Source: JACVRN01 sp963715565
GTDB lineage: Bacteria; Acidobacteriota; Blastocatellia; Pyrinomonadales; Pyrinomonadaceae
Reading direction: 5' to 3'
Assembly: GCA_963715565.1 (NCBI GenBank)
Contig: OY970256.1
Span: forward strand, 5,394,001 to 5,458,000
DNA: 64,000 bases
Shown here piece by piece: positions 34,307-44,281 of this stretch. Position numbers and translations under genes: made by a program. The notes beneath the pieces were generated by a model. It was not told the DNA's origin and ran no database searches. It saw nothing but the letters and a program-made list of their open reading frames with translations. The first letter of the stretch is position 1; the number at the start of each line of letters is the position of its first letter.

Positions 34307-35717
34307 CTCTATTCTTGCGCGACCAGTAATAGTAAACCGGGAGGCCGAGCAGAATCAGAAGGACGCCGGTCATGGAGCGTTCCGGCGCGGTCATTAAAGT
34401 TGTGATGAGCAGCGCGGTTGCGACAATCAGAAAAAGCACGGGCACTACTGGATAACCCCACGTCTTATATGGGCGCTCGGCTTCGGGCTGGCGGCGACGG
34501 AAGACAAAGACGGAAGCGGTCGTGAGCGCGTAAAAAATCCAGAGACCGAAAATGGAAAAGTCCGTCAACGCGTCGAACGAACCCGAAAGCGCGAGCAGGC
34601 TGGCCCAGAAGGATTGCGCGAGAAGCGCGCGCGTAGGGACATGCGTGCGCGGATTTAAGCGCGCGAACTTCTCGAAGAACAGGCGGTCGCGCGCCATCGC
34701 GTAAGGCAAGCGCCCGCTCGCGAGCACGCCGACGTGAAGCGTGCCGAAGCTCGATGCCATCAACGCCGCCGCAATCAGGCTCACCGCGAGCGGCCCCATA
34801 AATCTCAGCGCGGCTTCCGTCGCTACGGATGATTTAGCGGAGACGTTGGCAATCTCCGTCGGCGTCAGTACATAAAAGTAAGCGACGTTGATAAAGACGT
34901 ATAGAAAGCAGACCAGAACCATCCCGCCTATGAGCGCGAGCGGAATGTTGCGCTGCGGGTTGCGTATTTCGCCGCCGACAAAAGTTAAATCGTTCCATCC
35001 GTTATAGGCCCAGAGCGCCGCGAGCATCGCCGCCCCGAAGCCTCCCAATCCTCCGCGCATGGCATCTGGAACTTCTTCGCACGCGCCGCCCGCGTTCGCC
35101 ATCCACAGGTGAGCCCAATCGCCAGCCGCAAAGAGAAACGCGCCGATGCCTATTAGCAGGACCACTCCGATTTTGATGCTCGTCAGAAGCGCGGCCACGC
35201 CGCCGCCCACGCGCACGGAAGCGCAGTTGATTAAAGTCACAAACGCGATTGCCGAAAGAGCTACTACCTGCAAGCTCCCGAAGGAAAACTCGTAACCGCC
35301 CGCGATGTTCCACTTGAAATAGTTAACGGCGAGAGTGTTTCCCGTGAGCACGTTGAGAAAGATGGCGAACGCTACGCTCATCGCCGCGAGGCCGCCCGCG
35401 CGCGCTATAAAAAATTGCATCCAGCCGTAAAGGAAAGCCCACCGCGCGCCGTACGCTTCGCGCAGGAATACATACTCGCCGCCCGCGCGCGGCATCATCG
35501 CGCCCAGCTCCGCATAAGTGAGCGCGCCCGCAAGGCTCAACAGCCCCGCGACGACCCACACGGCGAGCACCCTTCCGGGCGTGCCGACGTTACACGTCAT
35601 GACGCGGGTTTTCAAAAAGATGCCCGTGCCGATAACGTTGCCGATGACAATGGAAAGGGCCGCGATTAACCCCAGCCCGCGTATCAGAGTGATATTACCG
35701 CGCGGAACGTGTGACAT
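34287..35717 (-). CDS. APC-family amino acid permease
   Basis: A 476-residue protein with about 12 hydrophobic segments. GNVIGTGIFLKT near residue 22 is the unwound helix-1 motif of amino acid-polyamine-organocation carriers, and ELGAMMPRAGGEYVFLREAY is helix 2, as in LAT/basic amino-acid exchangers. It sits in the cytoplasmic membrane and imports or exchanges amino acids; the substrate is not resolved. It is divergent from hrpB. Its C-terminal residues REVTSDE are partly encoded by the right arm of the hairpin at 34219-34306. Confidence 0.9.
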   Translation of the reverse strand: MSHVPRGNITLIRGLGLIAALSIVIGNVIGTGIFLKTRVMTCNVGTPGRVLAVWVVAGLLSLAGALTYAELGAMMPRAGGEYVFLREAYGARWAFLYGWMQFFIARAGGLAAMSVAFAIFLNVLTGNTLAVNYFKWNIAGGYEFSFGSLQVVALSAIAFVTLINCASVRVGGGVAALLTSIKIGVVLLIGIGAFLFAAGDWAHLWMANAGGACEEVPDAMRGGLGGFGAAMLAALWAYNGWNDLTFVGGEIRNPQRNIPLALIGGMVLVCFLYVFINVAYFYVLTPTEIANVSAKSSVATEAALRFMGPLAVSLIAAALMASSFGTLHVGVLASGRLPYAMARDRLFFEKFARLNPRTHVPTRALLAQSFWASLLALSGSFDALTDFSIFGLWIFYALTTASVFVFRRRQPEAERPYKTWGYPVVPVLFLIVATALLITTLMTAPERSMTGVLLILLGLPVYYYWSRKNREVTSDE

Positions 35718-35826
35718 GAGACGGACGTGATTCTCCTTAGCCGGAGGTCAAAGGATAGGTCAGGAACTCAGTTCGAGAGATTACGGGCAATCGTTCCGTT
35801 AAAGCAAGAGGAAGATGAAAGCAAGG

Positions 35827-35832
35827 TATAAT
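35827..35832 (+). promoter_or_regulatory. Possible -10 box for hrpB
   Basis: An exact TATAAT lies 75 nt before the proposed hrpB start, between divergent genes. No good -35 box is found at 16-18 nt spacing, so confidence is low. Confidence 0.35.
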
Positions 35833-35901
35833 TCAAAAAGCTTTAAGTAGAAAGAGAAGAACATTCGCGTAGAGAAGCACAACGAAGTTCATGCAGAGCG
35901 G

Positions 35902-38508
35902 TTGCCGATTGATGCGGTGCTGCCGGAGATAATCGCATCGCTCGGGCGCGAGCCGAATCTGGTGATTGAAGCTCCGCCCGGTGCGGGCAAGACGACGCGC
36001 GTGCCTGCCGCTCTGCTTGATGCAGGGCTCGCGGGCGAGGGCGAGGTATGGGTCCTGGAGCCGCGACGCCTTGCCGCGCGTCTGGCCGCGCGCCGCGTGG
36101 CGGAAGAACGCGATGAGCAGTTGGGGCGCACGGTCGGTTATCAGGTGCGCTTTGAGGAAGTCGCCAGCCGGGAGACGCGCCTGCGCTTTCTCACAGAGGG
36201 TGTCTTTACGCGCAGGCTTCTGGCAGACCCGCAGCTTTCGCATGCGAGCGTCGTCGTGCTCGATGAATTTCACGAGCGACACTTGCAGGCAGACCTCGCG
36301 CTTGCGCTTCTCATGCGCTTGCAGCACTCGAAGCGCACGGACTTGCGCATCGTCGCCATGTCGGCCACGCTCGACGCTGCGCCGGTCGCAAGGTTTCTCG
36401 ACAACTGCCCCGTGCTGAGCGCAGAAGGCCGCCGCTTTCCAGTGGAAATTAAATACGACGAGCGACACGACGAGCGGCCCCTGGAAATACGCGTTGCGGA
36501 GTCAGTCAGACGCCTCGTTAGCGGTGGTCTTGAAGGCGACGTGCTGGTCTTTCTGCCGGGTGCGGCGGAAATTCGTCGCGCGCAAAATGCGTGCGCGTCG
36601 TTAGCCGCCGAGTTCAACTTTGATGTAACGCCGCTTCACGGCGACATGCCCGCAGCCGAACAGGACCGCGCCGTTCAAGGGGCCGAGCGGCGCAAAGTAA
36701 TTCTTTCGACCAATGTGGCCGAAACTTCCGTGACGATTGAAGGTGTGGCGGCGGTCGTGGATTCGGGATTGGCGCGCGTGGCAGGACATTCGCCTTGGTC
36801 CGGTTTACCGACGCTGCATGTGGCGCGCGTGAGCCGCGCGTCGGCAACACAACGCGCGGGCCGCGCGGGACGCACACGCGCAGGAATCGCTGTGCGTCTC
36901 TACACCGCGCAGGATTTCGCGCAGCGCCCCGAACACGAGCTGCCCGAAATTCAAAGGCTCGATTTGACGGAGGCCGCGCTTGAATTGCACGCGGGCGGCG
37001 TCACAGACCTCGAAAGCTTCGAGTGGTTTGAAGCGCCGGAACGTGCTTCGCTCGAAGCCGCCGATGCGTTGCTCGATCGTCTGGGCGCGATTGATGCGGG
37101 TGGAAGACTGACCGAAACGGGCCGTCGCATGTCGCGGCTGCCTTTGCACCCTAGGCTCTCGCGCATGATTGTCGAAGCAGACGCGCGCGGGGTCGCTGCC
37201 GAAGCCTGTTTGATTGCGGCGCTCGTGAGCGAGCGCGACATACGCGCGCGTCACATACTGCAAACGACGCAAGCGGAACGCGTGCGCCCCTCTGCTGCAT
37301 CGCATAGCCCTTCAGACCTCCTTGAGCTTTTCGATCTTTTCATGGAAGCCGAGCGCGCGCGGTTTGCGCCGGAACGTTTGCAGCGCATGAATCTTGATCC
37401 GAGCGCGCTCAAGAGAGTTGACCGCGTGCGGCGGCAGCTTGAACGCTTGACCGCGAGCGGGCGGGCGAAAGATGAGTTGTCGAGCGAAGAGGAGACGCAA
37501 GTTTTGATTTCTATCCTCGCGGGCTATCCCGATAGAGTCGCGCGCCGGGGGCGTTCGTCTTCCGAGGATGCGGGCGGGCGCGGCGCTGTGGAAGTTTTGT
37601 TGTCCGGGGGCGGCGGGGCTCAGCTTGCGACGGAGAGCGTAGTGCGCGGCGCGGAGTTTATGGTAGCGGTGGACGCGGAGGAGCGGCGCGAAGCCGGGCG
37701 CGCAACGCGTCGCGGCGGGCGTACCCTCGTGCGGCTCGCCAGCGCGATTGAGCCGGAGTGGCTGCTGGACCTCTTCACGGATGACATCACGGAGACGACC
37801 GTGGTGGAATGGAACGAGCAACTGGAACGCGTCGAAACCGTCAAGCGTTTGATGTATGACCAGCTTGTCCTTGATGAAACACGTACAAGTGAAGCGGGAA
37901 GCGCGGAGGTCGCGCGTGTGCTCGCTGAGCGTGCGCTCGCTGCCGGGCCGGAAGTTTTTGTTGATAATGATGTGCTGCGGCGTTTTCTGGCGCGCGTACG
38001 CTTTGTGCGGCGTACGTTTCCCGAAAAGAATTTTCCCGAGCTTAACGAGATTGATGTGCGTTCGGCTCTCGTCGCGCTATGCGAGGAGCGGCGCAGCTTT
38101 GCGGAGCTTCGCGAGGCGGCGCGCGAGGGCGGCGGAATCCTTGAAGCCCTGCGCCGTAGATTAAGCGCGGACGAGTTGCAGTTGCTCGCGCGTCTGGCCC
38201 CGGAGCGAGTGCGCCTGGCGCGCTGTCGAGAGGTGCGCGTGAATTATGAAGATGAAAATCCGCCTTGGATTGCTTCGAGGTTGCAGGATTTTTTCGGGAT
38301 GAGGGAAGGGCCGAAGGTGGGCGGCGGGCGCGTCGCGCTCGTGCTTCACCTGCTCGCGCCGAGCCAGCGACCGGTTCAAGTAACGACCGATCTGGCGGGT
38401 TTCTGGGAGCGTCACTACCAGAGCGTGCGACGCGAACTCTCGCGCCGCTACCCGCGCCACGCGTGGCCCGCAGACCCGCTCAAAGAGCAAGAAGAAAGTA
38501 AGCAGTAA
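35902..38508 (+). CDS. hrpB: ATP-dependent helicase HrpB
   Basis: An 868-residue DExH-box helicase. Motif I is APPGAGKTTR near residue 28, motif II LDEFHERH near 120, motif III SATLD, motif V STNVAETSVTIEGV, and motif VI QRAGRAGRTRAG. It is followed by the HA2-like and HrpB C-terminal regions. It is a cytoplasmic RNA-helicase-like enzyme of uncertain substrate. The family normally starts just before LPIDAVLPEI. No in-frame ATG or GTG exists between the stop at 35848 and this point, so TTG at 35902 is taken as start; ATT at 35863 cannot be excluded. The last codons (ESKQ and TAA) lie in the left arm of a hairpin. Confidence 0.9.
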   Translation: MPIDAVLPEIIASLGREPNLVIEAPPGAGKTTRVPAALLDAGLAGEGEVWVLEPRRLAARLAARRVAEERDEQLGRTVGYQVRFEEVASRETRLRFLTEGVFTRRLLADPQLSHASVVVLDEFHERHLQADLALALLMRLQHSKRTDLRIVAMSATLDAAPVARFLDNCPVLSAEGRRFPVEIKYDERHDERPLEIRVAESVRRLVSGGLEGDVLVFLPGAAEIRRAQNACASLAAEFNFDVTPLHGDMPAAEQDRAVQGAERRKVILSTNVAETSVTIEGVAAVVDSGLARVAGHSPWSGLPTLHVARVSRASATQRAGRAGRTRAGIAVRLYTAQDFAQRPEHELPEIQRLDLTEAALELHAGGVTDLESFEWFEAPERASLEAADALLDRLGAIDAGGRLTETGRRMSRLPLHPRLSRMIVEADARGVAAEACLIAALVSERDIRARHILQTTQAERVRPSAASHSPSDLLELFDLFMEAERARFAPERLQRMNLDPSALKRVDRVRRQLERLTASGRAKDELSSEEETQVLISILAGYPDRVARRGRSSSEDAGGRGAVEVLLSGGGGAQLATESVVRGAEFMVAVDAEERREAGRATRRGGRTLVRLASAIEPEWLLDLFTDDITETTVVEWNEQLERVETVKRLMYDQLVLDETRTSEAGSAEVARVLAERALAAGPEVFVDNDVLRRFLARVRFVRRTFPEKNFPELNEIDVRSALVALCEERRSFAELREAAREGGGILEALRRRLSADELQLLARLAPERVRLARCREVRVNYEDENPPWIASRLQDFFGMREGPKVGGGRVALVLHLLAPSQRPVQVTTDLAGFWERHYQSVRRELSRRYPRHAWPADPLKEQEESKQ

Positions 38509-38602
38509 GCAGTGAGCAGTCGAACGAAAAACTGCTCGGCTCGGCTTATCACTCAGTTTCTTTTTACTGCTTACTGCTCACTGCTTACTGCTTACTTTCT
38601 TT
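38491..38602. repeat. Tandem-word hairpin, AGTAAGCAGT family
   Basis: A perfect 28-bp pair, 38493-38520 against 38573-38600, with a 52-nt interior. The left arm overlaps the hrpB C-terminus and stop codon. Confidence 0.95.
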
Positions 38603-38658
38603 ATTGCGTTATACTCTTACCCAAGAGCACAAATCAGATTTACAAAGAGGGGGCTTTG

Positions 38659-39231
38659 ATGAGTAGCGATTTAGAATCATCTTCCGTTGCCGACAATAAT
38701 CTAGCCACGCTTGCGGGTGGTTGCTTCTGGTGTTTGGAGGCTGTCTATAACCAGTTGCGCGGTGTCCAGAGCGTTGAGTCGGGTTATGCGGGCGGCCACA
38801 GCCCGAATCCGAATTACAAACAGGTCTGCATGGGCTCGACGGGCCACGCCGAAGTTGTGCAAGTCAGGTTCGACCCCGGCGTTATCACGTTCCGCGACTT
38901 GCTGGAAATATTTTTTACTATCCATGACCCGACAACGCTCAATCGTCAGGGCGCGGACGTCGGCACGCAATATCGCTCGGCTATCTTTTATCACACGCCG
39001 GAGCAGCGCGCGGAGGCCGAACAGATCATCAACGAGATGAACGCGGAAAAGGTCTGGGACGCGCCGATTGTCACAGAGGTTGTGCCGCTGGAAAAATTTT
39101 ACAAGGCGGAGGACTATCATCAGGAGTATTACCAGAACAATGCCTCCCAGCCTTATTGCCAGGTGGTCATCGCGCCCAAGGTCGCAAAGTTCCGGCAGAA
39201 ATATTTTGAGAAGCTCAAGCGAGAAAATTAA
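38659..39231 (+). CDS. msrA: Peptide-methionine (S)-S-oxide reductase MsrA
   Basis: A 190-residue protein with the MsrA signature GGCFWCLEAVYNQLRGV near residue 20, where the first Cys of GCFWC is catalytic, then GYAGGHSPNPNYKQVC and DVGTQYRS. The Cys in YCQVVI near the C-terminus is a candidate resolving residue. It repairs methionine-S-sulfoxide with thioredoxin as reductant. GAGGGGG lies before the ATG at 38659; an upstream in-frame start would run through the hairpin. No MsrB is nearby. Confidence 0.95.
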   Translation: MSSDLESSSVADNNLATLAGGCFWCLEAVYNQLRGVQSVESGYAGGHSPNPNYKQVCMGSTGHAEVVQVRFDPGVITFRDLLEIFFTIHDPTTLNRQGADVGTQYRSAIFYHTPEQRAEAEQIINEMNAEKVWDAPIVTEVVPLEKFYKAEDYHQEYYQNNASQPYCQVVIAPKVAKFRQKYFEKLKREN

Positions 39232-39260
39232 ACGCGTGTGAAAAAGAAGCTGGTGCAAAC

Positions 39261-39773
39261 GTGGCTTTTCGCATGACGAAGAAGACGCTCCTGTGGCTCG
39301 TGCCTGTGTTTCTCTTGATACATAATCTGGAAGAAGCGCTGGTCATGCCCGCCTTTATAGAGAAGCGAAACTCAGCGGTCCCCGGCCCCTTGCGCGACAT
39401 CATCCCAAGCGTGAACTACAGACAGTTTCTCATCGCGCTTGCCATCATTACCATCGTCCCATTCCTGATTGCGCTCGTTTGGTCGGGGCGCAAAGTAGGA
39501 GTCTACCTGCTCATACTGTTTCAGGTCGTGATGCTGATTAACGTGTTCGCGCATGTGATGATGGCAATGTTTCTGGGAGGCTATGCACCGGGGCTTGTGA
39601 CGGCGATTTTTATCAACCTGCCGTTCTCTCTCTACTTGCTAAAGCGTGCGGTGGCCGAAGGGTGGGTGAGTAAAAGGTCTGTTGCCTTGATGTTTCCGCT
39701 GGGGATACTTATTCACGGCCCGTTGCTCTTTGGCTTGATGATGCTCGCGGGCCAGATGGCGCGCGTCGTTTAA
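39261..39773 (+). CDS. HXXEE-domain integral membrane protein
   Basis: A 170-residue protein with about five hydrophobic segments. HNLEE near residue 21 in the first segment is the conserved HXXEE motif that names the family; a second conserved-looking His lies in VFAHVMMAMFLGGY and a third in LIHGPLL. The arrangement of His and Glu inside the membrane suggests metal binding or an enzyme active site, but no activity is established. It starts with GTG at 39261 or ATG at 39273. It overlaps the convergent heme A synthase gene by 4 nt. Confidence 0.75.
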   Translation: MAFRMTKKTLLWLVPVFLLIHNLEEALVMPAFIEKRNSAVPGPLRDIIPSVNYRQFLIALAIITIVPFLIALVWSGRKVGVYLLILFQVVMLINVFAHVMMAMFLGGYAPGLVTAIFINLPFSLYLLKRAVAEGWVSKRSVALMFPLGILIHGPLLFGLMMLAGQMARVV

Positions 39774-40798
39774 GCTCTGCCTTCGTCTTGACGGGAGAGC
39801 GTCGCCGCCGCGAGCAGCACGAGTGATAGCCAAAGTAGGTCTGCCAGAAAGAGATGCAGGAGCTGCATGGGGATGGGGGCCAGCAGAAAGAGATTAATCA
39901 AGCCCGCGCCAAGCTCTACGACGACGAGCGAGATGAGCGCCCAGCTAAAACGTTTTGTCCATTGATTGGGTCTGCGTGCGAACGCCGTGCGCGCGGCGAA
40001 GATTAAGAAGAGGCTCGTCATGATGGCGAGGGTCGGATGCAGAACGCGCAGGCGCACGAGCATGTGCGCCGTCGGCGAAAGATCGTCGCGCAAGCCCGCC
40101 GCCAAAGACGTGGCCGGAAAGAGAGTATCACCGAGCGCCGTGACCGCGCCGCTCACGCCCAGTATGAGAGTCGCCGCAAGCCCCACGCCTAAAAGTAATC
40201 CCGTCAATCCCTGATCGCGCAGCTTCAACGCCCGCCCGCCCGAAGCCCACCATGCGGTGAGCCCGAGCGCCGCCACCAGCAGAAATGTGTTGACGAGATG
40301 GATAGAGAGATAAACGGCGCGGCCCACGCTATCGTTATCCGCGACAAAGCCGAAGAGTACGAGCCCCGCGCCGATCAATGCTTCCGTGATGATGAAGAAG
40401 ACCGAAAGGAGCGCGCCCCTGCGTGCCGGGTGTCGTCGCGGGTAAGCGCGCCACGCCCAGACCGCAAGGCCAAAGACCATCAGGAGCGCCACCCCGCTCG
40501 TCGTGCGATGCGTCAATTCGATGAGCGTTTCGGCCTCGCGCGTGCGCGGTACAACTTCGCCGTTACAGAGCGGCCAGTGGCTGCCGCAGCCTGCGCCCGA
40601 ACCGCTCGCGCGCACATACGCGCCCCACACGATAACAAGCAGGTTATAGAAGAGCACGATCCACGCGTAGAGAGTAAACCGCCTGACCTTTTGTGCGGGC
40701 CGCGTCTCGTCCGAAGTTGTGTATTCGATGCCGTGTGAATATGCGCTCTGCGCCACTTTCGGGTGTTCCTCGCTTCGTGTCTGTATGCCCGCCAGCAT
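39770..40798 (-). CDS. ctaA: Heme A synthase, COX15/CtaA family
   Basis: A 342-residue membrane protein with about eight hydrophobic helices. RASGSGAGCGSHWPLCNGEV is the extracytoplasmic loop 1 with its Cys pair, ELTHRTTSG carries a heme-ligand His, and SIHLVNTF and VLHPTLAI carry further His residues. It converts heme O to heme A for aa3-type cytochrome oxidase, which points to an aerobic cell. The ATG at 40798 is preferred over TTG at 40810. It overlaps the convergent HXXEE gene end by 4 nt. Confidence 0.9.
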   Translation of the reverse strand: MLAGIQTRSEEHPKVAQSAYSHGIEYTTSDETRPAQKVRRFTLYAWIVLFYNLLVIVWGAYVRASGSGAGCGSHWPLCNGEVVPRTREAETLIELTHRTTSGVALLMVFGLAVWAWRAYPRRHPARRGALLSVFFIITEALIGAGLVLFGFVADNDSVGRAVYLSIHLVNTFLLVAALGLTAWWASGGRALKLRDQGLTGLLLGVGLAATLILGVSGAVTALGDTLFPATSLAAGLRDDLSPTAHMLVRLRVLHPTLAIMTSLFLIFAARTAFARRPNQWTKRFSWALISLVVVELGAGLINLFLLAPIPMQLLHLFLADLLWLSLVLLAAATLSRQDEGRA

Positions 40799-40810
40799 AA
40801 CACGAAGCAA

Positions 40811-41257
40811 GGAGGACTGAGGAGCTGCTTAATCATTAGAAGCTCTTAAAGTCCCGTAGGGACAGAATGTTTATAGTTTAACGACAGCAATCAAGAATCA
40901 AGCTCCGTAGGAGCGATATGTCACGAATGCTGCACATGAGGCTCCTACGGAGCTTGATAGTTAATGATGACAATCAAGCTATAAACATTTAGCTCCTGCG
41001 GGGCTAAATGAATGACAGCGGCTTTTGAATCCTTTGCAGGTTTTGAGTCAATACAGTAACATTTCTACAACAGATTATAAGTAAAGTACTTATTTCTTTT
41101 CCGGCGGGTTGCCGGGTGTATGTGGCGCGCGCCCGAAGAGAGGCGCGCGGGGCACGCCAGGGCAGCCCTTAAATCTATCGGGCACATGCAATAAAAAGCG
41201 TGGCGCGGGGTAATTGAAAACGCCCGCGCCTTTAAGCCGCGACGCGGCCATTTAATC
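40811..41257. other. Gap before treY, mainly the left bracketing element
   Basis: 447 nt without a gene. It contains the multi-hairpin element at 40851-41006 and then about 250 nt with AGTAAAGTACTT, a short palindrome, at about 41080. No convincing promoter was found before treY. Confidence 0.6.
40851..41006. repeat. Multi-hairpin element (left bracket), GCTCCGTAGGAGC type
   Basis: In order: GTCCCGTAGGGAC (40851-40863), ATGTTTATAG, AAGCTCCGTAGGAGC (40900-40914), GGCTCCTACGGAGCTTGAT (40940-40958), AAGCTATAAACATT (40977-40990) and AGCTCCTGCGGGGCT (40991-41005). The small palindromes and their spacers recur in inverted orientation at 52211-52367, on the other side of the treY-malQ cluster. Confidence 0.85.
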
Positions 41258-44212
41258 ATGCGGGCACGTATTCCTGTTTCCACTTACAGGCTTCAATTTA
41301 ATCACCAGTTTACTTTCAAAGACGCACGCGCGCTCGTTGATTATCTGGCCGAGCTTGGCATTAGTGACGTCTATTCTTCACCGATTTTAAAGGCCCGTCC
41401 CGGCAGCCTGCACGGCTATGACATAGTGGACCACACGCGCGTCAACCCGGAGCTGGGAACGGAAGAGGAGTTCACAGGGTTTGCGCGTGCGCTTGCTTCG
41501 CGCGGCATGGGTGTGTTGATGGATGTCGTGCCGAATCATATGTGCATTGCGTCGAGCGACAATCGCTGGTGGCAGGACGTGTTGGAGAACGGCCCCGGCT
41601 CTCCCTACGCGCGCTTCTTTGATATTGACTGGCATCCGCCGAAAGAAAATTTTGCCAACAAAGTCCTGCTGCCTACTTTGGGCGACCAGTACGGGCGCGT
41701 GCTTGAAAATCAGGAAATCAAGCTCACCTATCGCGGCGGCACGTTCTTTACCAACTATTACGAAACACAGTTGCCGATTGCGCCGCGCACGGAAACCATC
41801 ATCCTCGAAGCGGCGCTCGGCGAATTAAAGAAAGAGCTGAAGGATTCGCACCCCGATGTGCTTGAGCTTGAGAGCATCATGACGGCTTTGACGCATCTGC
41901 CGCCGCGCACCGAAACGAATCCGGAGCGTGTGCGCGAGCGACGGCGCGAAAAAGAGGTCTCGAAAAGACGCCTCTCGCAGCTTGTGAAAAACAGCCAGCC
42001 CGCGCGTCACGCGGTCCATCACGCGCTCATGGAAATCAACGGCACGCCCGGCGACCCGCGCAGCTTCGACCGGCTAGAGCATCTACTGGCCCAACAGGCT
42101 TATCGTTTATCTTACTGGCGAGTCGCTGCCGACGAGATTAACTATCGCCGCTTCTTCGACATCAACGAGCTGGCGGCTGTGCGCGTCGAGGAGCGGCCCG
42201 TCTTCACAGCCGTCCACGAAGTCATCTTTCGCCTGCTCAAGCAGAATTGCGTGACGGGTCTTCGCATAGACCACGTAGACGGTCTCCTTGACCCCGAAAA
42301 ATATTTGCGCGACTTGCAGCGCGCAAGCTCCATCGTGCTCAGGAAATCGCGCGGCGTTGAGAGCGATGTTGACGGCGACCGGAATGCAGCCGACGGGCCG
42401 GGGCAGGCGGCGACGGATCTGCCCATCTACGTGACGGTGGAAAAGATACTCGGCCACGACGAGGCGCTGCCCGCAGACTGGCCCATACACGGGACGACCG
42501 GCTACGAGTTTATGAACCAGCTCAACGGCGTCTTCGTGGACACAGAGAGTGGGCAGGCGTTTCACGAGCTGTACCGCAATTTCTCCGGCGTACAGGAAAG
42601 CTTCAGCAACATTCTTTACGACGCGAAAAAACTTATCCTACGCACGGCCATGTCGAGTGAGCTGCGTGTGCTCGCGCGCCGTCTTGACCGCATCAGCGAG
42701 CAGCATCGATGGTCGCGCGATTTTACGCTCAATAGCCTTCAGGACGCGCTCGCCGAAGTCATCGCCGCGTTCCCAGTTTATCGCAGCTATATACGCCGCA
42801 CGTTGACCTCTGTCAGCATGGACGACCGCCTGCATATCAGGACGGCTATCGCAGAGGCCAAACGCCGCAACCCGACCATCAACGCTTCGATCTTCGACTT
42901 TATAGAATCGCTCCTGCTCCTGCGTGACCCGAAGGGCTTAGCGGAGCGCGACCGCGCAGAGCGGCGCGACTTCGCCATGCGCTTTCAACAACTGACTGCG
43001 CCCGTCACGGCCAAGGGATTAGAAGACACGGCCTTCTATCGCTTCTACCCGCTCGCTTCTTTGAACGAAGTCGGAGGCGAGCCCGCCATCTTCGGCATCT
43101 CGACGGAGCGCTTTCACCAGAAGAACCAGCAGCGCCGCGAGTCATGGGCACATGGATTGTCAGCCACCTCCACGCACGACACAAAGCGTAGCGAGGACGT
43201 GCGCGCGCGTCTCAACGTTTTGTCTGAGATGCCGGAGGCATGGAATCGCACTATCTATCGCTGGCGCGAGTTGAATCACGACAGGAAAACGGATGTCGGC
43301 GGCTTTATCGCGCCCGACGGCAACGAAGAATATCTGCTCTACCAGACTCTGGTCGGCGCGTGGCCTTTTCAAGAGATGAACGCGGAGGAGCACGAAGAGT
43401 TTGTCTCGCGCGTGGACAACTACATGAACAAGGCGCTCAAAGAGGCCAAGCTCCACACGAGCTGGATTAGCGGCGACGAGCGATACGAGCGGGCCGTGCG
43501 CGATTTTGTACGCGGGATTTTGAAGTTCGGAGAAGAGAACCAGTTCTTACGAGAGTTCGCGGAGTTTCAAAAGAGAATCGAGCGCGCGGGCCTCTTCAAT
43601 TCGCTGGCGCAGGTTGTGCTCAAGGTAGGTGCGCCGGGCGTGCCCGATTTTTACCAGGGCACGGAATTGTGGGCCTTTCATCTTGTTGACCCGGACAACC
43701 GCCGCCCTGTGGATTACGCGCGTCGACGCGCGTTGCTCTCTTCCCTGCGCGAGTCGCAGCAGGCATTGGGGCAGGCCGCGCTTCTTGAAGAGATACTGCG
43801 CGAGCCGAAGGATGATCGCCTCAAGCTCTATGTCACGACGCACGCCTTGCGCTTTCGACAGGCTGCGCGCGAGCTGTTCGCTTCCGGCGAATACGTTCCC
43901 TTGAATACGGCGGGCGAGCGCGAGGGTAACGTCGTCGCTTTCGCGCGTCGTCAAGAGGGAAGGGAAGCTGTCATCGTGACGGGACGCTTCTTCACGCGGC
44001 TCTGCGACATCACGAAGGAATTGCCCGTCGGCGCTGACGTCTGGCGTGATACGGTCGTGCGTTTGGGAGAAGGCGCAGCAACGGACGCAGTTTATAGAGA
44101 TGTCTTCACGGGTCTGGAAATCCGCGTCGCCGCACGCGACACGGAGGCCGTGCTCTCGCTTAATGATGTGTTCAAGCATCTGCCTGTCGCGATGCTTGAG
44201 CGCGTCAGTTGA
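41258..44212 (+). CDS. treY: Malto-oligosyltrehalose synthase
   Basis: A 984-residue GH13_26 enzyme that converts the reducing-end alpha-1,4 bond of a maltodextrin into a trehalose-type alpha,alpha-1,1 bond. The family opening is clear: RIPVSTYRLQFNHQFTF, YSSPILKARPGSLHGYD near residue 39, and DVVPNHM at 89-95. GLRIDHVDGLLDPEKY near 333 carries the nucleophile Asp. The length, larger than ordinary amylases, matches TreY. It is the first gene of treY-treZ-GH57-treS-malQ, all in the same direction. The ATG at 41258 is followed directly by the conserved start, although no strong ribosome site is seen. Confidence 0.95.
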   Translation: MRARIPVSTYRLQFNHQFTFKDARALVDYLAELGISDVYSSPILKARPGSLHGYDIVDHTRVNPELGTEEEFTGFARALASRGMGVLMDVVPNHMCIASSDNRWWQDVLENGPGSPYARFFDIDWHPPKENFANKVLLPTLGDQYGRVLENQEIKLTYRGGTFFTNYYETQLPIAPRTETIILEAALGELKKELKDSHPDVLELESIMTALTHLPPRTETNPERVRERRREKEVSKRRLSQLVKNSQPARHAVHHALMEINGTPGDPRSFDRLEHLLAQQAYRLSYWRVAADEINYRRFFDINELAAVRVEERPVFTAVHEVIFRLLKQNCVTGLRIDHVDGLLDPEKYLRDLQRASSIVLRKSRGVESDVDGDRNAADGPGQAATDLPIYVTVEKILGHDEALPADWPIHGTTGYEFMNQLNGVFVDTESGQAFHELYRNFSGVQESFSNILYDAKKLILRTAMSSELRVLARRLDRISEQHRWSRDFTLNSLQDALAEVIAAFPVYRSYIRRTLTSVSMDDRLHIRTAIAEAKRRNPTINASIFDFIESLLLLRDPKGLAERDRAERRDFAMRFQQLTAPVTAKGLEDTAFYRFYPLASLNEVGGEPAIFGISTERFHQKNQQRRESWAHGLSATSTHDTKRSEDVRARLNVLSEMPEAWNRTIYRWRELNHDRKTDVGGFIAPDGNEEYLLYQTLVGAWPFQEMNAEEHEEFVSRVDNYMNKALKEAKLHTSWISGDERYERAVRDFVRGILKFGEENQFLREFAEFQKRIERAGLFNSLAQVVLKVGAPGVPDFYQGTELWAFHLVDPDNRRPVDYARRRALLSSLRESQQALGQAALLEEILREPKDDRLKLYVTTHALRFRQAARELFASGEYVPLNTAGEREGNVVAFARRQEGREAVIVTGRFFTRLCDITKELPVGADVWRDTVVRLGEGAATDAVYRDVFTGLEIRVAARDTEAVLSLNDVFKHLPVAMLERVS

Positions 44213-44281
44213 AAAGGCTCGCAAGCCGTCGTTACGATTTAAGATTTGAAGAACAAGGGATTGCCCCGGGGTTACTCAAAA

